From positions 351,241 through 415,240 of the forward strand of contig JABTUS010000005.1 in the NCBI GenBank assembly GCA_015075305.1: a stretch of DNA of 64,000 nucleotides. The letters are read 5' to 3'. Origin of the DNA: Opitutaceae bacterium. Its GTDB lineage: Bacteria; Verrucomicrobiota; Verrucomicrobiia; Opitutales; Opitutaceae. Numbering within the stretch: the first letter of the stretch is position 1; the number at the start of each line of letters is the position of its first letter. The position numbers and the translations under genes were made by a program. This document shows, in pieces, positions 55,827-64,000 of this stretch. Below the pieces are notes generated by a model that saw only the letters and a list, made by a program, of their open reading frames with translations, did not search any database and had not been told where the DNA came from.

Positions 55827-55846
55827 TCACGTTTGCGTTCGCAAAC

Positions 55847-56374
55847 CTATTCGGCGTGCTGCTCGCGGATGGAATCCAGTGCTCGCGCCACCGCAGCGCG
55901 GGCTCGCGGGGTCGGAATGCGCCGCAACCAACCTTGCACTTCCTTCCACCGCAGTCCCTTCAAGTTTGTCTCCGGCAGACTTCCGGTAACGGCGCTGCGA
56001 TTCATGGCCGCGAAGTAGGCGAAATCGAAGATCGCCTTTTCGGGCGAGGCGACAAATCCATCCACGCTGGGATCGTAGTCGTAGCCGCCGAAAGGCTCAG
56101 GCTTGATGCGGTGCAGGGCGATGCGGGCTCCGAGCATTTCCACTTCACCCGGCCGCCCCAAGGTCACGGCAAATTGTGTCTGAGGAATTTGCTGAATCCG
56201 GTTGTGCAACCGCAAAGCAGACCAACCGGAGAGATATGCCTGATAGGGATCGGCCGCGGCCGTGACGAGGCTACCGGGCTTGAAGGAGGTCGCGCCGGGG
56301 AGCCAGGTTCCCCTTTTCAACGACGTGCTCAATCCATCTTGGAGCGGAATGTCCCGAACTGGTGAAGGCTCCAT
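55847..56374 (-). CDS. AbiEi-like antitoxin family protein, N-terminally truncated
   Basis: This 175-residue protein matches the middle and C-terminal part of type IV AbiEi-type antitoxins: SLVTAAADPYQAYLSGWSAL, HNRIQQIPQTQFAVTLG, and ASPEKAIFDFAYFA. The usual N-terminal winged-helix domain is replaced by about 35 unrelated residues, and no AbiEii nucleotidyltransferase gene is adjacent. It is probably a decayed gene, though the frame is still open. Confidence 0.55.
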   Translation of the reverse strand: MEPSPVRDIPLQDGLSTSLKRGTWLPGATSFKPGSLVTAAADPYQAYLSGWSALRLHNRIQQIPQTQFAVTLGRPGEVEMLGARIALHRIKPEPFGGYDYDPSVDGFVASPEKAIFDFAYFAAMNRSAVTGSLPETNLKGLRWKEVQGWLRRIPTPRARAAVARALDSIREQHAE

Positions 56375-56511
56375 CGATCTGCGTCGACTACGTCATTGCC
56401 CACGAGGTCTGCCACCTGAAACACCCGCACCACGACCGGAGTTTCTTTCGGCTACTGGACCAGGTCTGTCCGAACTGGAGGCAGACAAAGGCCCGTTTGG
56501 AGGAACAGTAG
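56347..56511 (+). pseudogene. C-terminal fragment of a YgjP-like zinc metallopeptidase
   Basis: Codons from 56347 read ECPELVKAPSICVDYVIA, then HEVCHLKHPHHDRSFFRLL and a stop at 56509. This is the HExxH-like zinc site and tail of YgjP-type (DUF45) peptidases, which often accompany type I restriction genes. The N-terminal two-thirds is missing, cut at the AbiEi-like gene. It marks a recombination junction at the island's right edge. Confidence 0.65.
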
Positions 56512-56679
56512 CCGATCCACACGGGTGCCATCCACGCATTTTCGGTCCTCCGCCCCCAATTCTTCTCCCCCAAAAATCCCACGACCCCCGCACTCACGTC
56601 CGCCTCGAACCTCAATCCGAACAAATCCGCGCAATCCAAGGACATGCCCTTTTTCCTGCCCCGCAGTCGACCCCGCGTC

Positions 56680-59346
56680 TCAAAGCCATGATCCAAACCG
56701 GCGGATGTAGATGCGCTTCACAAACTGCGTCAGCAGGCAGTAGGCGGGCAGGACCAATGCGAGATAGATGAAGAATCCGCCCGGTAGCGCCTGCATGTGA
56801 AGCGGGGCCGCCAGGAACGAATACGGCAGCGCAACCCCCGCCAGCATCACCAGCGCAGTTGTCACCAGGACAATGGGCGCCGCCGTGCTCTGGATGAACG
56901 GCACTCGCTCGGTCCGGATCATGTGCACGATCGATGTCTGCGTCAGCAGGCCCACCACAAACCATCCGGATTGAAACAGCGCCTGCTGATCGGGAGTGTT
57001 CGCGCCAAACACCGTCCACATCACCCGGAAAGTGATCATGTCGAAGATGGAACTTATCGGTCCGATCCAGAACATGAAGCTCGCGATCGATCCCGCATTC
57101 CACTGCCGGGGCTGCCGGATGAACTCCGCATCCATGCGGTCCCAGGGAATCGCCACCTGGGAAATGTCATAGAGCAGGTTCTGCACGAGGAGCTGCGCCG
57201 CCAGCATCGGCAGGAACGGGAGGAATGCGCTCGCAACCAGCACGCTCAGCACATTGCCGAAATTCGAACTCGCCGTCATCTTCACGTACTTGATCACATT
57301 GCCAAACGTGCGGCGCCCCTCGACCACGCCGCGCTCGAGCACCAGCAGGCTCTTCTCCAGCAGGATGATGTCGGCGGCCTCCTTGGCGACGTCCACCGCC
57401 GTGTCGACGGATATGCCGACATCCGCCTCGCGCAGCGCCGTCGCGTCATTTATGCCGTCCCCCATGAAGCCCACGGTGTGCCCGAGCGACTTCAGCACCC
57501 GCACCACGCGCGCCTTCTGGAGCGGCGACAGCTTGGCGAAAACCGTCGTGCGCTCCGCCACATCAGCGAGCGCAGCGTCGTCGAGCGACTCGATGTCGCC
57601 TCCCATCGCTATGTTGTCCGCGGCGAGTCCGACGGTCCTGCAGATCTTCCGGGCGACGATTGCGTTGTCGCCCGTGAGGATCTTCACCGCGACACCATGC
57701 TCCGCCAGCAGCCGGAGCGCCTCGGCGGTCGATTCCTTCGGCGGATCGAGAAACGCGACAAACCCCGAGAATACGAGTTCGCTCTCGTCCTTGATTGTGA
57801 CTCCTGCACTGCCTCGCAGTTTCCTGTACCCCACGGCAACAACGCGAAGGCCGTCCTCGTTCAACTGATCACGCAGGCGTTTCAGCCGGGTGACTGAATC
57901 GTCATCGAGCGGAACGACGCGCCCTTCGTCCTCCAACTGCGTCGAGATCTCCAGCATCTCCTCGACCGCCCCCTTGCAGTAGAGCACCGGATCCTCCCTG
58001 CCCCGCTGAAGCACGACCGACATCCGCCTGCGCACGAAATCAAACGGGATCTCGTCCTCCTTGCGCCAGAGCTTCGCCATCTCCCGCAGGCCAAGGCTCT
58101 CGGCGCGATCGATCACCGCGCGATCCAGCAGGTTTTTCAGTCCCGTCTGGAAAAGGCTGTTCAGGTAGGCGTGTTCCAGGACCCGCGCGCTTTCCGCGCC
58201 GTGCGGATCGATGTGCCGGATGAGCACCACCTTGTCCTGCGTCAGCGTGCCGGTCTTGTCGGTGCACAGCACATCCATGGCGCCGAACCCCTGGATCGCG
58301 TGCAGCCGCTTGACGATCGTCTTCTGCCGGGCCAGCGCGATCGCTCCGCGCGCGAGATTCGCGTTCACGATCATCGGCAGCATTTCAGGCGTCAGACCGA
58401 CGGCGATCGCCACCGCAAACAGCAGCGCCTCCAGCCAGTCGTGCTTCAGAATGCCGTTCAGCAGGAACACCGCCGGGGCCATCACGAGCATGAACCGGAT
58501 CAGCAGCCAGCTGACATTCCTCACGCCGCGGTCAAAGGCGGTCATCGGGCGCCGCCCGCCCAGCTTCTCCGCCATCGACCCGAAAAATGTGCGGTTGCCC
58601 GTTGTCAGCACCAGGGCTCGGCCCGTGCCGCTCACGATGCTCGTCCCCATGAAGAGCAGGTTCGGCGAGTCGAGCACGTCCGCGGGCAGCCCCTCCGCCG
58701 CAGCCGCTGAGTTGGGTCGGCTCTGGCGGCCGGGTTCATATTTTTCAACGGGCATGGCCTCGCCCGTGAGCGCGGCCTGCGTCACAAACATGTCGCGCGA
58801 TTCCAGCAGCCGCAGGTCAGCCGGCACCATGTCTCCGGCGGACAGGACAACAATGTCCCCGGGGGCGATCTCCGACGTCGCAACCTCGTAGGCCGTGGGA
58901 TCCAGCGGAGCGGTAGCGACCCGGCCGGCGGGCGGTTTTCCGCGGCGGCGCAACGTCGCTTCCGTGCGGACGAGCCTGCGCAGCGACTCCGCCTGAACGA
59001 GCGATTTCATTTCCTGCCAGAATCGCAGCCCGACGCTCAGCACGATCATCGTCACCATCACGACGACGGCTTTCAGGTCACCCGTGAAATACGAGATGAC
59101 GCCAAGCGCCGCGAGCACGCCGTTGAACGGATGCCGGATCGCCGCCCACAGCACCCGCGGCCAACCAGGAGGCTTCTGGCTAGAAATCTCATTCGGGCCG
59201 ACATCCGCCAGCCGACGCTCCGCCTCCTCCCAGGGGAGGCCCTCCAGCCCGGACTCCATGCGCTGGAGAATCGCCGACTGTTCAAGTTCCGCGGCATCGC
59301 GCAGGCTTTCGAAGCTGGCGACAGCAGATGCGGAGGCATTTGGCAT
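56680..59346 (-). CDS. mgtA: Mg2+-transporting P-type ATPase, MgtA/MgtB type
   Basis: This 888-residue inner-membrane P-type ATPase has TGEAMPVEK in the actuator domain, the phosphorylation motif CTDKTGTLTQ, and GDGINDATALREADVG in the hinge. It has the P3B-type sequence IVNANLARGAIALARQKTIVK and ten hydrophobic segments. It should import magnesium using ATP. ATG 59346 is used; in-frame sequence up to 60207 is palindromic repeat DNA, not protein. The MgtC-like gene at the window start is not adjacent. No magnesium riboswitch is recognisable in the short leader. Confidence 0.92.
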   Translation of the reverse strand: MPNASASAVASFESLRDAAELEQSAILQRMESGLEGLPWEEAERRLADVGPNEISSQKPPGWPRVLWAAIRHPFNGVLAALGVISYFTGDLKAVVVMVTMIVLSVGLRFWQEMKSLVQAESLRRLVRTEATLRRRGKPPAGRVATAPLDPTAYEVATSEIAPGDIVVLSAGDMVPADLRLLESRDMFVTQAALTGEAMPVEKYEPGRQSRPNSAAAAEGLPADVLDSPNLLFMGTSIVSGTGRALVLTTGNRTFFGSMAEKLGGRRPMTAFDRGVRNVSWLLIRFMLVMAPAVFLLNGILKHDWLEALLFAVAIAVGLTPEMLPMIVNANLARGAIALARQKTIVKRLHAIQGFGAMDVLCTDKTGTLTQDKVVLIRHIDPHGAESARVLEHAYLNSLFQTGLKNLLDRAVIDRAESLGLREMAKLWRKEDEIPFDFVRRRMSVVLQRGREDPVLYCKGAVEEMLEISTQLEDEGRVVPLDDDSVTRLKRLRDQLNEDGLRVVAVGYRKLRGSAGVTIKDESELVFSGFVAFLDPPKESTAEALRLLAEHGVAVKILTGDNAIVARKICRTVGLAADNIAMGGDIESLDDAALADVAERTTVFAKLSPLQKARVVRVLKSLGHTVGFMGDGINDATALREADVGISVDTAVDVAKEAADIILLEKSLLVLERGVVEGRRTFGNVIKYVKMTASSNFGNVLSVLVASAFLPFLPMLAAQLLVQNLLYDISQVAIPWDRMDAEFIRQPRQWNAGSIASFMFWIGPISSIFDMITFRVMWTVFGANTPDQQALFQSGWFVVGLLTQTSIVHMIRTERVPFIQSTAAPIVLVTTALVMLAGVALPYSFLAAPLHMQALPGGFFIYLALVLPAYCLLTQFVKRIYIRRFGSWL

Positions 59347-59435
59347 GCGGACTGGCCAAGAAATCAAAACCCAACCCCGGGTCAATGCCGGGCCGCCCCG
59401 GATCCAAACTTCGCGAATTTTGCGGGTGGGGTTTT

Positions 59436-60104
59436 CCCTGGGCGTTGCCCAGGGCTGGCATAGTGTGCCCCGTTGGGGCGGAGAGTCTTCGTTGAAGGTG
59501 CTGACACCCTGGGTATTGCCACGGGGCGAAAATGGTGTGCCTGTTGCGGCGGAGATTTTGCGCTGAAGGTGCTGACTGCGCCCTACCATGACAACGCCAT
59601 TGCTCGCGCTGAAGGCGCAACCCACGCCAGCCCATGGCAGCGCCATGGGTTCTTGACGTGGATACAATCTTGAGCCCTGAAGGGGCGGCACAACGGCACG
59701 GCGTGGCGTCCGGAGTTGGGTCGCCCTTTCAGGGCTCGAATCATAGTCAGAATTCCCCTGGGCGTTGCCCAGGGCTGGCATAATGTGCCCCGTTGGGGCG
59801 GAAATTTTGCGCTGAAGGCGCAACCCACGCCAGCCCATGGCAGCGCCATGGGTTCTTGACGTGGATACAATCTTGAGCCCTGAAGGGGCGGCACAACGGC
59901 AGGCGCGTCCAGAGTTGGGTCGCCCTTTCAGGGCTCGAATCATGAGAATCGGGAATTCCCCTGGGCGTTGCCCAGGGCTGGCATAATGTGCCCCGTTGGG
60001 GCGGAAATTTTGCGCTGAAGGCGCACCCCACGCCAGCCCATGGCAGCGCCATGGGTTCTTGACGTGGATACAATCTTGAGCCCTGAAGGGGCGGCACAAC
60101 GGCA
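59436..60104. repeat. Tandem palindromic mosaic repeats, family B
   Basis: About three and a half units of about 190 bases follow each other (one decayed at 59436-59598, then about 59599-59753, 59754-59947 and 59948-60104). Each carries the inverted repeats CCCTGGGCGTTGCCCAGGG, CCCCGTTGGGG, GCGCTGAAGGCGC, CCCATGGCAGCGCCATGGG and GAGCCCTGAAGGGGCG with its partner CGCCCTTTCAGGGCTC. The last unit lacks the final partner. The remaining 60105-60366 holds no gene I recognise and should contain the panB promoter. Confidence 0.88.
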
Positions 60105-60366
60105 CCAGACAGAATCCGACCTCAGAACATCTGCCGTCGGGCGACTGAAACGCCGCGAGCAGGGTCGATCCCGGAATTTTGCATTGCGCTGATCGCCCTG
60201 CCGGCAAGCGTGTCCTGGTCTAGCGCGAACTCGTGCGCGACCGGACAGCTCATTTCAACCACCGTACCGGACATCTCAAAGGCCTGATCGCCATGCGACA
60301 AGCACTCCAGTCCAAGTCTCTCTGCTGCCCGCAGGTTTTCCGCACACGGACAACTGCCGGAGCGGA

Positions 60367-61158
60367 ATGAAGAGCATCCTCGATTTCAACCGGGCGCGCC
60401 AGGAAGGGCGGCCCATCGTGATGACCACGGCCTACGATGCCGCGATGGCGCGCATCGTTGCGGCATCGGAGGCGGACGCCATTCTCGTCGGCGACAGCGC
60501 CGCCATGGTCGTGCACGGGCTGCCTTCGACCGTGCATGCCACCCTGGAGATGATGGTCCTCCACACCGCCGCCGTGCGCCGGGGGGCGCCGGATCGGGTC
60601 ATCGTGGCGGACATGCCTTTTCTCACCTTCCGCCACGGGAAAACAGTGGCGACGCGAGCCGCGGGCGCCCTGATGCAGGCGGGCGCCACGGCGTTGAAAC
60701 TGGAGGGAGTCGCGGGCCATGAGGACGTGATTCTCCACCTCGTGGGCAGCGGCATCCCGGTCATGGGCCACCTCGGGCTCACCCCGCAGTCGGTCAATCA
60801 GATCGGCGGCTACCGGCTGCAGGGTCGCTCGGAGGCCGAAGCCGCGCGCCTGCTGGCCGATGCCCGGCGGTTGGAGGAACTCGGGGCCTTCTCGCTGGTG
60901 CTTGAATGCGTGCCGGCGGCATTGGCGGCCGACATCACCGGCCGGCTGCGGATCCCGACAATCGGCATCGGCGCCGGCGGCGGCACCTCCGGGCAGGTGC
61001 TGGTCTTGAACGATCTGCTCGGGCTCGATGCCGGATTCCGCCCGCGATTTGCACGCCGTTACCTCGACGGGCACGGCGCGGTGCTCGCGGCCATCAACGA
61101 GTACGCGCGGGACGTGCGCGGCGCTCGTTTTCCGGCCCGCGAGGAGGTCCTGGCATGA
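60367..61158 (+). CDS. panB: 3-methyl-2-oxobutanoate hydroxymethyltransferase
   Basis: This 263-residue TIM-barrel enzyme makes ketopantoate from 2-oxoisovalerate and methylenetetrahydrofolate, the first step to pantothenate. It has ILVGDSAAMVVHG with the Mg-binding Asp, ADMPFLTF, TALKLEG, MGHLGLTPQSVNQIGGY and the catalytic Glu in LVLECVP, followed by IPTIGIGAGGGTSGQVLV. It is first of the panB-panC-coaBC operon and overlaps panC by four bases. Confidence 0.95.
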   Translation: MKSILDFNRARQEGRPIVMTTAYDAAMARIVAASEADAILVGDSAAMVVHGLPSTVHATLEMMVLHTAAVRRGAPDRVIVADMPFLTFRHGKTVATRAAGALMQAGATALKLEGVAGHEDVILHLVGSGIPVMGHLGLTPQSVNQIGGYRLQGRSEAEAARLLADARRLEELGAFSLVLECVPAALAADITGRLRIPTIGIGAGGGTSGQVLVLNDLLGLDAGFRPRFARRYLDGHGAVLAAINEYARDVRGARFPAREEVLA

Positions 61159-61913
61159 GGGTGCATCTCAGTCTGAAGGAATGGCGGGCGGTGCGCGACG
61201 GGGCGGACTATGCCGGTCGGTCGCTCGGTTTCGTGCCAACGATGGGCGCCCTGCATGCCGGGCATCGTTCCTTGGCGGCGCGGGCGCGCGCGGAGAATGA
61301 TCGCGTGGTGCTGAGCATTTTCGTGAACCCGACCCAGTTCAATGATCCGTCGGATCTCGCCAAGTATCCGCGGACGCTCGAGGCCGACCTCGCCCTGGCC
61401 GCAGGGCTGGTCGATGACGTGATCGTGCCGCCGGTGGCCGAACTTTATCCGGACGGCTACACCTACCGCGTGACCGAAGACAGGATGAGCCGCGAACTGG
61501 AGGGCGCGTATCGCCCCGGGCACTTTGACGGCGTGCTGACCGTGGTGCTCAAGCTGCTTAACACGGTTCAGGCGACGCGCGCCTATTTCGGCGAGAAGGA
61601 CTGGCAGCAACTGCGACTGGTCGAGGGCATGGCGCGTGCGCTTTTGCTGGGGGTGGAGATCGTGCCCTGCCCGACGGTGCGCGATCCCGACGGCCTTGCC
61701 CTGAGCTCGCGCAACCGTAGGCTCTCGCATCCGGCTCGGATGCGCGCCGCGCAATTTCCCGCGATCCTGCGGGAGGCCGACAGCGCGGCGGGTGCTGTCG
61801 CGGCGCTCGAAGCGGCGGGCTTCGGTGTCGACTATGTGGAGGATCGCGAAGGCATGCGCCTCGGCGCTGTTCGCATCGAAAACGTGAGGCTCATCGACAA
61901 TGTCCGCCTCTGA
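61155..61913 (+). CDS. panC: Pantothenate synthetase (pantoate-beta-alanine ligase)
   Basis: This 252-residue enzyme joins pantoate and beta-alanine with ATP. Nucleotidyl-transferase motifs are PTMGALHAGH, FVNPTQFND, FGEKDWQQL and LALSSRN. It is shorter than most PanC proteins (about 280) mainly at the C-terminus. ATG 61155 overlaps the panB stop; its own end overlaps the coaBC start by 14 bases. The panD gene needed for beta-alanine is not in the window. Confidence 0.94.
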   Translation: MRVHLSLKEWRAVRDGADYAGRSLGFVPTMGALHAGHRSLAARARAENDRVVLSIFVNPTQFNDPSDLAKYPRTLEADLALAAGLVDDVIVPPVAELYPDGYTYRVTEDRMSRELEGAYRPGHFDGVLTVVLKLLNTVQATRAYFGEKDWQQLRLVEGMARALLLGVEIVPCPTVRDPDGLALSSRNRRLSHPARMRAAQFPAILREADSAAGAVAALEAAGFGVDYVEDREGMRLGAVRIENVRLIDNVRL

Positions 61914-63219
61914 TCAAAACTGCGACAGACCGGCGGCAGCGGCCGCAACGCCGCCGGCCAGCCATGTTGCCACTCGCGCGGGCATTTCAGCAAACCGTCC
62001 CGCTCAGCTCCTGATCGTTTTCACCGGCTCCATCGCGGCCTACAAGGGCTGCGAGGTCGTCTCGCGCCTCGTGCAGCGCGGACACCGCGTGCGCTGCGTC
62101 GCCACACCGTCGGCGCTGAAATTCATCGGCCCAGCCACGTTGGAGGGGCTGACGGGCGCGGTCGTGATGAGCGACGCCTTCGCCCCCGGCGCCGCGCTGG
62201 AGCACGTCAACCTCACCCGCTGGGCTGACGCCGTGCTGGTTTGTCCGGCCACGGCGAACACTCTGAATCGTTTTGCCGCGGGTCTGGCCGACGATCTCGC
62301 CGGTGCGCTTTTTCTGGCGCATGACCGCAACAAACCCTGGCTCATGGCTCCGGCGATGAACCCGGCGATGTGGACGCACCCGGCCACGGTCGAATCAATC
62401 GCCAGGCTCCGCGGTTGGGGCGTGCGTTTCATCGATCCCGCCGCCGGTCGGACCGCCTGCGGGGAAACCGGCGAGGGGCGGCTGGCCGAGCCCGACCAGA
62501 TCGTAGCCGCATTGGAGGCCGCCCTCGCCAGGCCGACGCGGAAACTGCGCGTGCTCATCACAGCCGGGGGCACGGTCGAGCCGGTGGACGCCGTGCGCGT
62601 GCTGACCAACACCAGCACGGGTGCCACCGGGGCGTTGATCGCGGTGCACCTGGCCCACGCCAGTCACGAAGTGGTGCTCCTGCGCGCCCAAGGCGCGGTC
62701 GCCGCCGAGGGGCCGTGCCGCGAGGAGACCTTTCTAACGTTCACCGAATTGGAAAGCGGACTGCGCCGGCTTCTGACGACGGAATCTTTTGACGCGGTGG
62801 TCCACGCCGCGGCGGTGAGTGACTATGGCGTGGACACGGTGGAGATGTCCGATGGCGGCGCGCCGCTGACCGCCGGACCGGGCGGAAAGATCGCCTCGGG
62901 TGGCGCGCCAGTGCTCAAGCTGCGCGCGAATCCGCGGCTGGTGGACGGCTTGCGCGGGCTCAGTCGCACGCCTTTCACTCTGGTGGCTTTCAAGCTCACC
63001 CACGGCGCAAACCGACAGCAGGCGGACGAGGCGGTGCAGCGTCTCTTTGCCCACTCCAAGGCGGACCTCGTGGTGCACAACGATCTTACCACCCGCAGCG
63101 CCGACGGCCGCTTCCCCGCCGACATCCTGCGTCCCGATGGCACGGTGGCGGCGCATTGTCCCGACCGTGCGACGCTGGCGGCGGAACTCACCCGCCTGCT
63201 GGAGAACCGGAGCGAATAG
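61900..63219 (+). CDS. coaBC: Bifunctional phosphopantothenoylcysteine decarboxylase/synthase CoaBC
   Basis: This 439-residue protein carries out the second and third steps from phosphopantothenate to 4'-phosphopantetheine. The N-terminal flavin-dependent CoaC domain has GSIAAYKGCEVVSRL, the PAMNPAMW loop and the catalytic Cys in ACGETGEGRLAEP. The C-terminal CoaB domain opens with ITAGGTVEPVDAVR and has NPRLVDGL and FKLTHG. The first 30 residues are an alanine-rich extension, so a later start is possible. It shares an overlap with panC. Confidence 0.93.
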   Translation: MSASDQNCDRPAAAAATPPASHVATRAGISANRPAQLLIVFTGSIAAYKGCEVVSRLVQRGHRVRCVATPSALKFIGPATLEGLTGAVVMSDAFAPGAALEHVNLTRWADAVLVCPATANTLNRFAAGLADDLAGALFLAHDRNKPWLMAPAMNPAMWTHPATVESIARLRGWGVRFIDPAAGRTACGETGEGRLAEPDQIVAALEAALARPTRKLRVLITAGGTVEPVDAVRVLTNTSTGATGALIAVHLAHASHEVVLLRAQGAVAAEGPCREETFLTFTELESGLRRLLTTESFDAVVHAAAVSDYGVDTVEMSDGGAPLTAGPGGKIASGGAPVLKLRANPRLVDGLRGLSRTPFTLVAFKLTHGANRQQADEAVQRLFAHSKADLVVHNDLTTRSADGRFPADILRPDGTVAAHCPDRATLAAELTRLLENRSE

Positions 63220-63324
63220 GATTGTCCCCTCTCCTTCGAATCACCGCCATCTGTCATCCATTCCCATGCTCATCACACTTGAGCCGTGACAGGAGAAGCG
63301 AATGGCAATCGGGTGAAAGAATGA

Positions 63325-63415
63325 GCGCTGAAGGCGCTAGACACGGCAGCCCAAGGCAACGCATGCGGATCCCCGACCTTCCGACAATCCGAGCTCTGAA
63401 GGGGCGGCACAAACC
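63325..63415. repeat. Decayed copy of palindromic family B
   Basis: GAGCGCTGAAGGCGCT, AGCCCAAGGCAACGC and GAGCTCTGAAGGGGCGGCAC match the modules at 59436-60104 with point changes. The partner arms are mostly lost. Confidence 0.65.
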
Positions 63416-63504
63416 TCGACAACCAAGTGCGCGGTCGGGCCAGTCCCCTCAAACTCGAGGCAGTCGGATTTGACCTCATCTTCAACATCATGTTAAACTC
63501 CGGC

Positions 63505-63711
63505 ATGAAAACAATCACCATGGTTGCTCTGCGCACGGACTCGGAGCGAATCGTGAAGGATCTGCGCCGGGGTGTTCGCATGACGCTCAGCTACCGGGGA
63601 AAGCCGCTGGCCGAACTCGTTCCGCTGTCCGGGGAGGCAGCGCCCGACCCTCTGGAGGCGCTCGACCTGGGCGAGCGCAGCCATGGCGCATGTCATTCAG
63701 GGGCGAATTGA
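63505..63711 (+). CDS. Phd/YefM-family antitoxin
   Basis: This 68-residue protein has the family N-terminus MKTITMVALRTDSERIVKDL and the conserved turn YRGKPLAELVPL. Such proteins bind their own promoter and block a partner toxin. The last 10 codons (from about DLGERSHG) probably derive from a deletion that joined this gene to the downstream toxin remnant, since it overlaps that frame by 29 bases. Confidence 0.75.
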   Translation: MKTITMVALRTDSERIVKDLRRGVRMTLSYRGKPLAELVPLSGEAAPDPLEALDLGERSHGACHSGAN

Positions 63712-63895
63712 GCCCATTGGGCGGGACGAAGCCGAGCTGGCCGCCCAACTTTTCAACGCCAGTGGACGAAAGCGTGCCATGCGTTACGACTGCCTGATCG
63801 CAGCCTGCGCCATCCTAGGAAAAGCCGCACTGGCAACGAACAACCGCAAGGATTTCACGGCACTCGTACCGCATGGCCTGCTGCTGGCTGTGTAG
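63683..63895 (+). pseudogene. PIN-domain (VapC-type) toxin, C-terminal half only
   Basis: The frame matches the end of PIN-domain RNases: RYDCLIAACAILGKAALATNNRKDF, with the second catalytic Asp (YDCLIA) and the Asn/Asp of the last motif. The N-terminal half with the first Asp and Glu is missing, so it cannot be an active RNase. It follows directly from the antitoxin gene. Confidence 0.75.
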
Positions 63896-63952
63896 CAAGA
63901 TGCATCCACCTCATGGTTGCCCTTCATCTTTACCTCTCTCTACCGATAAATG

Positions 63953-64000
63953 TTAGAAGTAAGGACTGACCCTATAGAGCCTTGCCTTAGAAGTGAGGAC
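63953..64000 (+). repeat. Two direct copies of a 14-base repeat at the window end
   Basis: TTAGAAGTAAGGAC (63953-63966) and TTAGAAGTGAGGAC (63987-64000) differ by one base and lie 34 bases apart. They may belong to the edge of a repeat or mobile element continuing beyond the window. Confidence 0.5.

Noticed and set aside
59436..60104. Regular repeats of about 190 bases considered as a CRISPR array
   Set aside because: The period is too long, the unit is a mosaic of different palindromes, and there are no unique spacers.
59347..60207. An in-frame 287-residue N-terminal extension of the MgtA-type ATPase
   Set aside because: It is a translation of the tandem palindromic repeats; the protein repeats itself with the DNA. 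The ATG at 59346 gives the normal family length.

Overview
The window is GC-rich chromosomal DNA from a Gram-negative bacterium, most likely a verrucomicrobial (Opitutales-like) genome. This is an inference from several signs: a PrsR-type PEP-CTERM regulator, a secreted protein combining Ig-like and NHL repeats with a duplicated C-terminal module, LptF/G-type lipopolysaccharide export, a urea transporter, short EF-Ts, and families of palindromic intergenic repeats. No rRNA is present to fix the taxonomy.

Layout. 1-4160: start of an MgtC-like gene, a PrsR-like sigma-54 activator whose phosphoacceptor Asp is Glu, and a glycosyltransferase/acetyltransferase pair, probably for exopolysaccharide. 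4168-7837 (minus): cysteine desulfurase, recF, a TauE-type exporter and ruvC. 7911-10206: a GmhA-like sugar isomerase, a TPR protein and an LptF/G permease. 10443-14969: a complete branched-chain amino-acid ABC transporter operon, livKHMGF. 15126-19971: htpG, ppk1 and a double-ACT protein. 20204-23356: the large Ig/NHL protein. 23442-31125: tRNA-Ser, a beta-propeller protein, wrbA, a urea transporter, a Crp/Fnr regulator, a DUF983 protein, rpsB-tsf and tRNA-fMet, separated by repeat-rich spacers.

31395-35640 is an insertion-sequence graveyard. It holds an intact IS4-type transposase gene, a frameshifted IS21-type istA, and a damaged second IS4 copy.

35744-52499 is the most interesting part: a same-strand, tightly packed defence island. 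In order it carries a coiled-coil small protein, a small-protein/nucleotidyltransferase pair, a PLD-SNF2 helicase, a DUF1016 PD-(D/E)XK protein, an Eco57I-type adenine methyltransferase, DinD, an SMC/RecF-like ATPase, a GHKL ATPase fused to a PD-(D/E)XK nuclease-like domain, and a TIR protein. The helicase, methylase and ATPase resemble known helicase-methylase-ATPase defence loci. The GHKL-nuclease and TIR genes and the palindrome-bearing DUF1016 gene make the set unusual. An IS630 element splits the ATPase gene at a TA site, and exact excision restores one 579-codon frame. The right border (52988-56511) is a scrapyard: a radC-like gene with an in-frame stop, hipBA, an integrase remnant, a truncated AbiEi-like gene and the tail of a YgjP-like peptidase.

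56680-64000 returns to core genes: an MgtA-type P-type ATPase, a cluster of palindromic repeats, the panB-panC-coaBC operon leading from ketoisovalerate to 4'-phosphopantetheine, and a toxin-antitoxin pair with a truncated PIN toxin.
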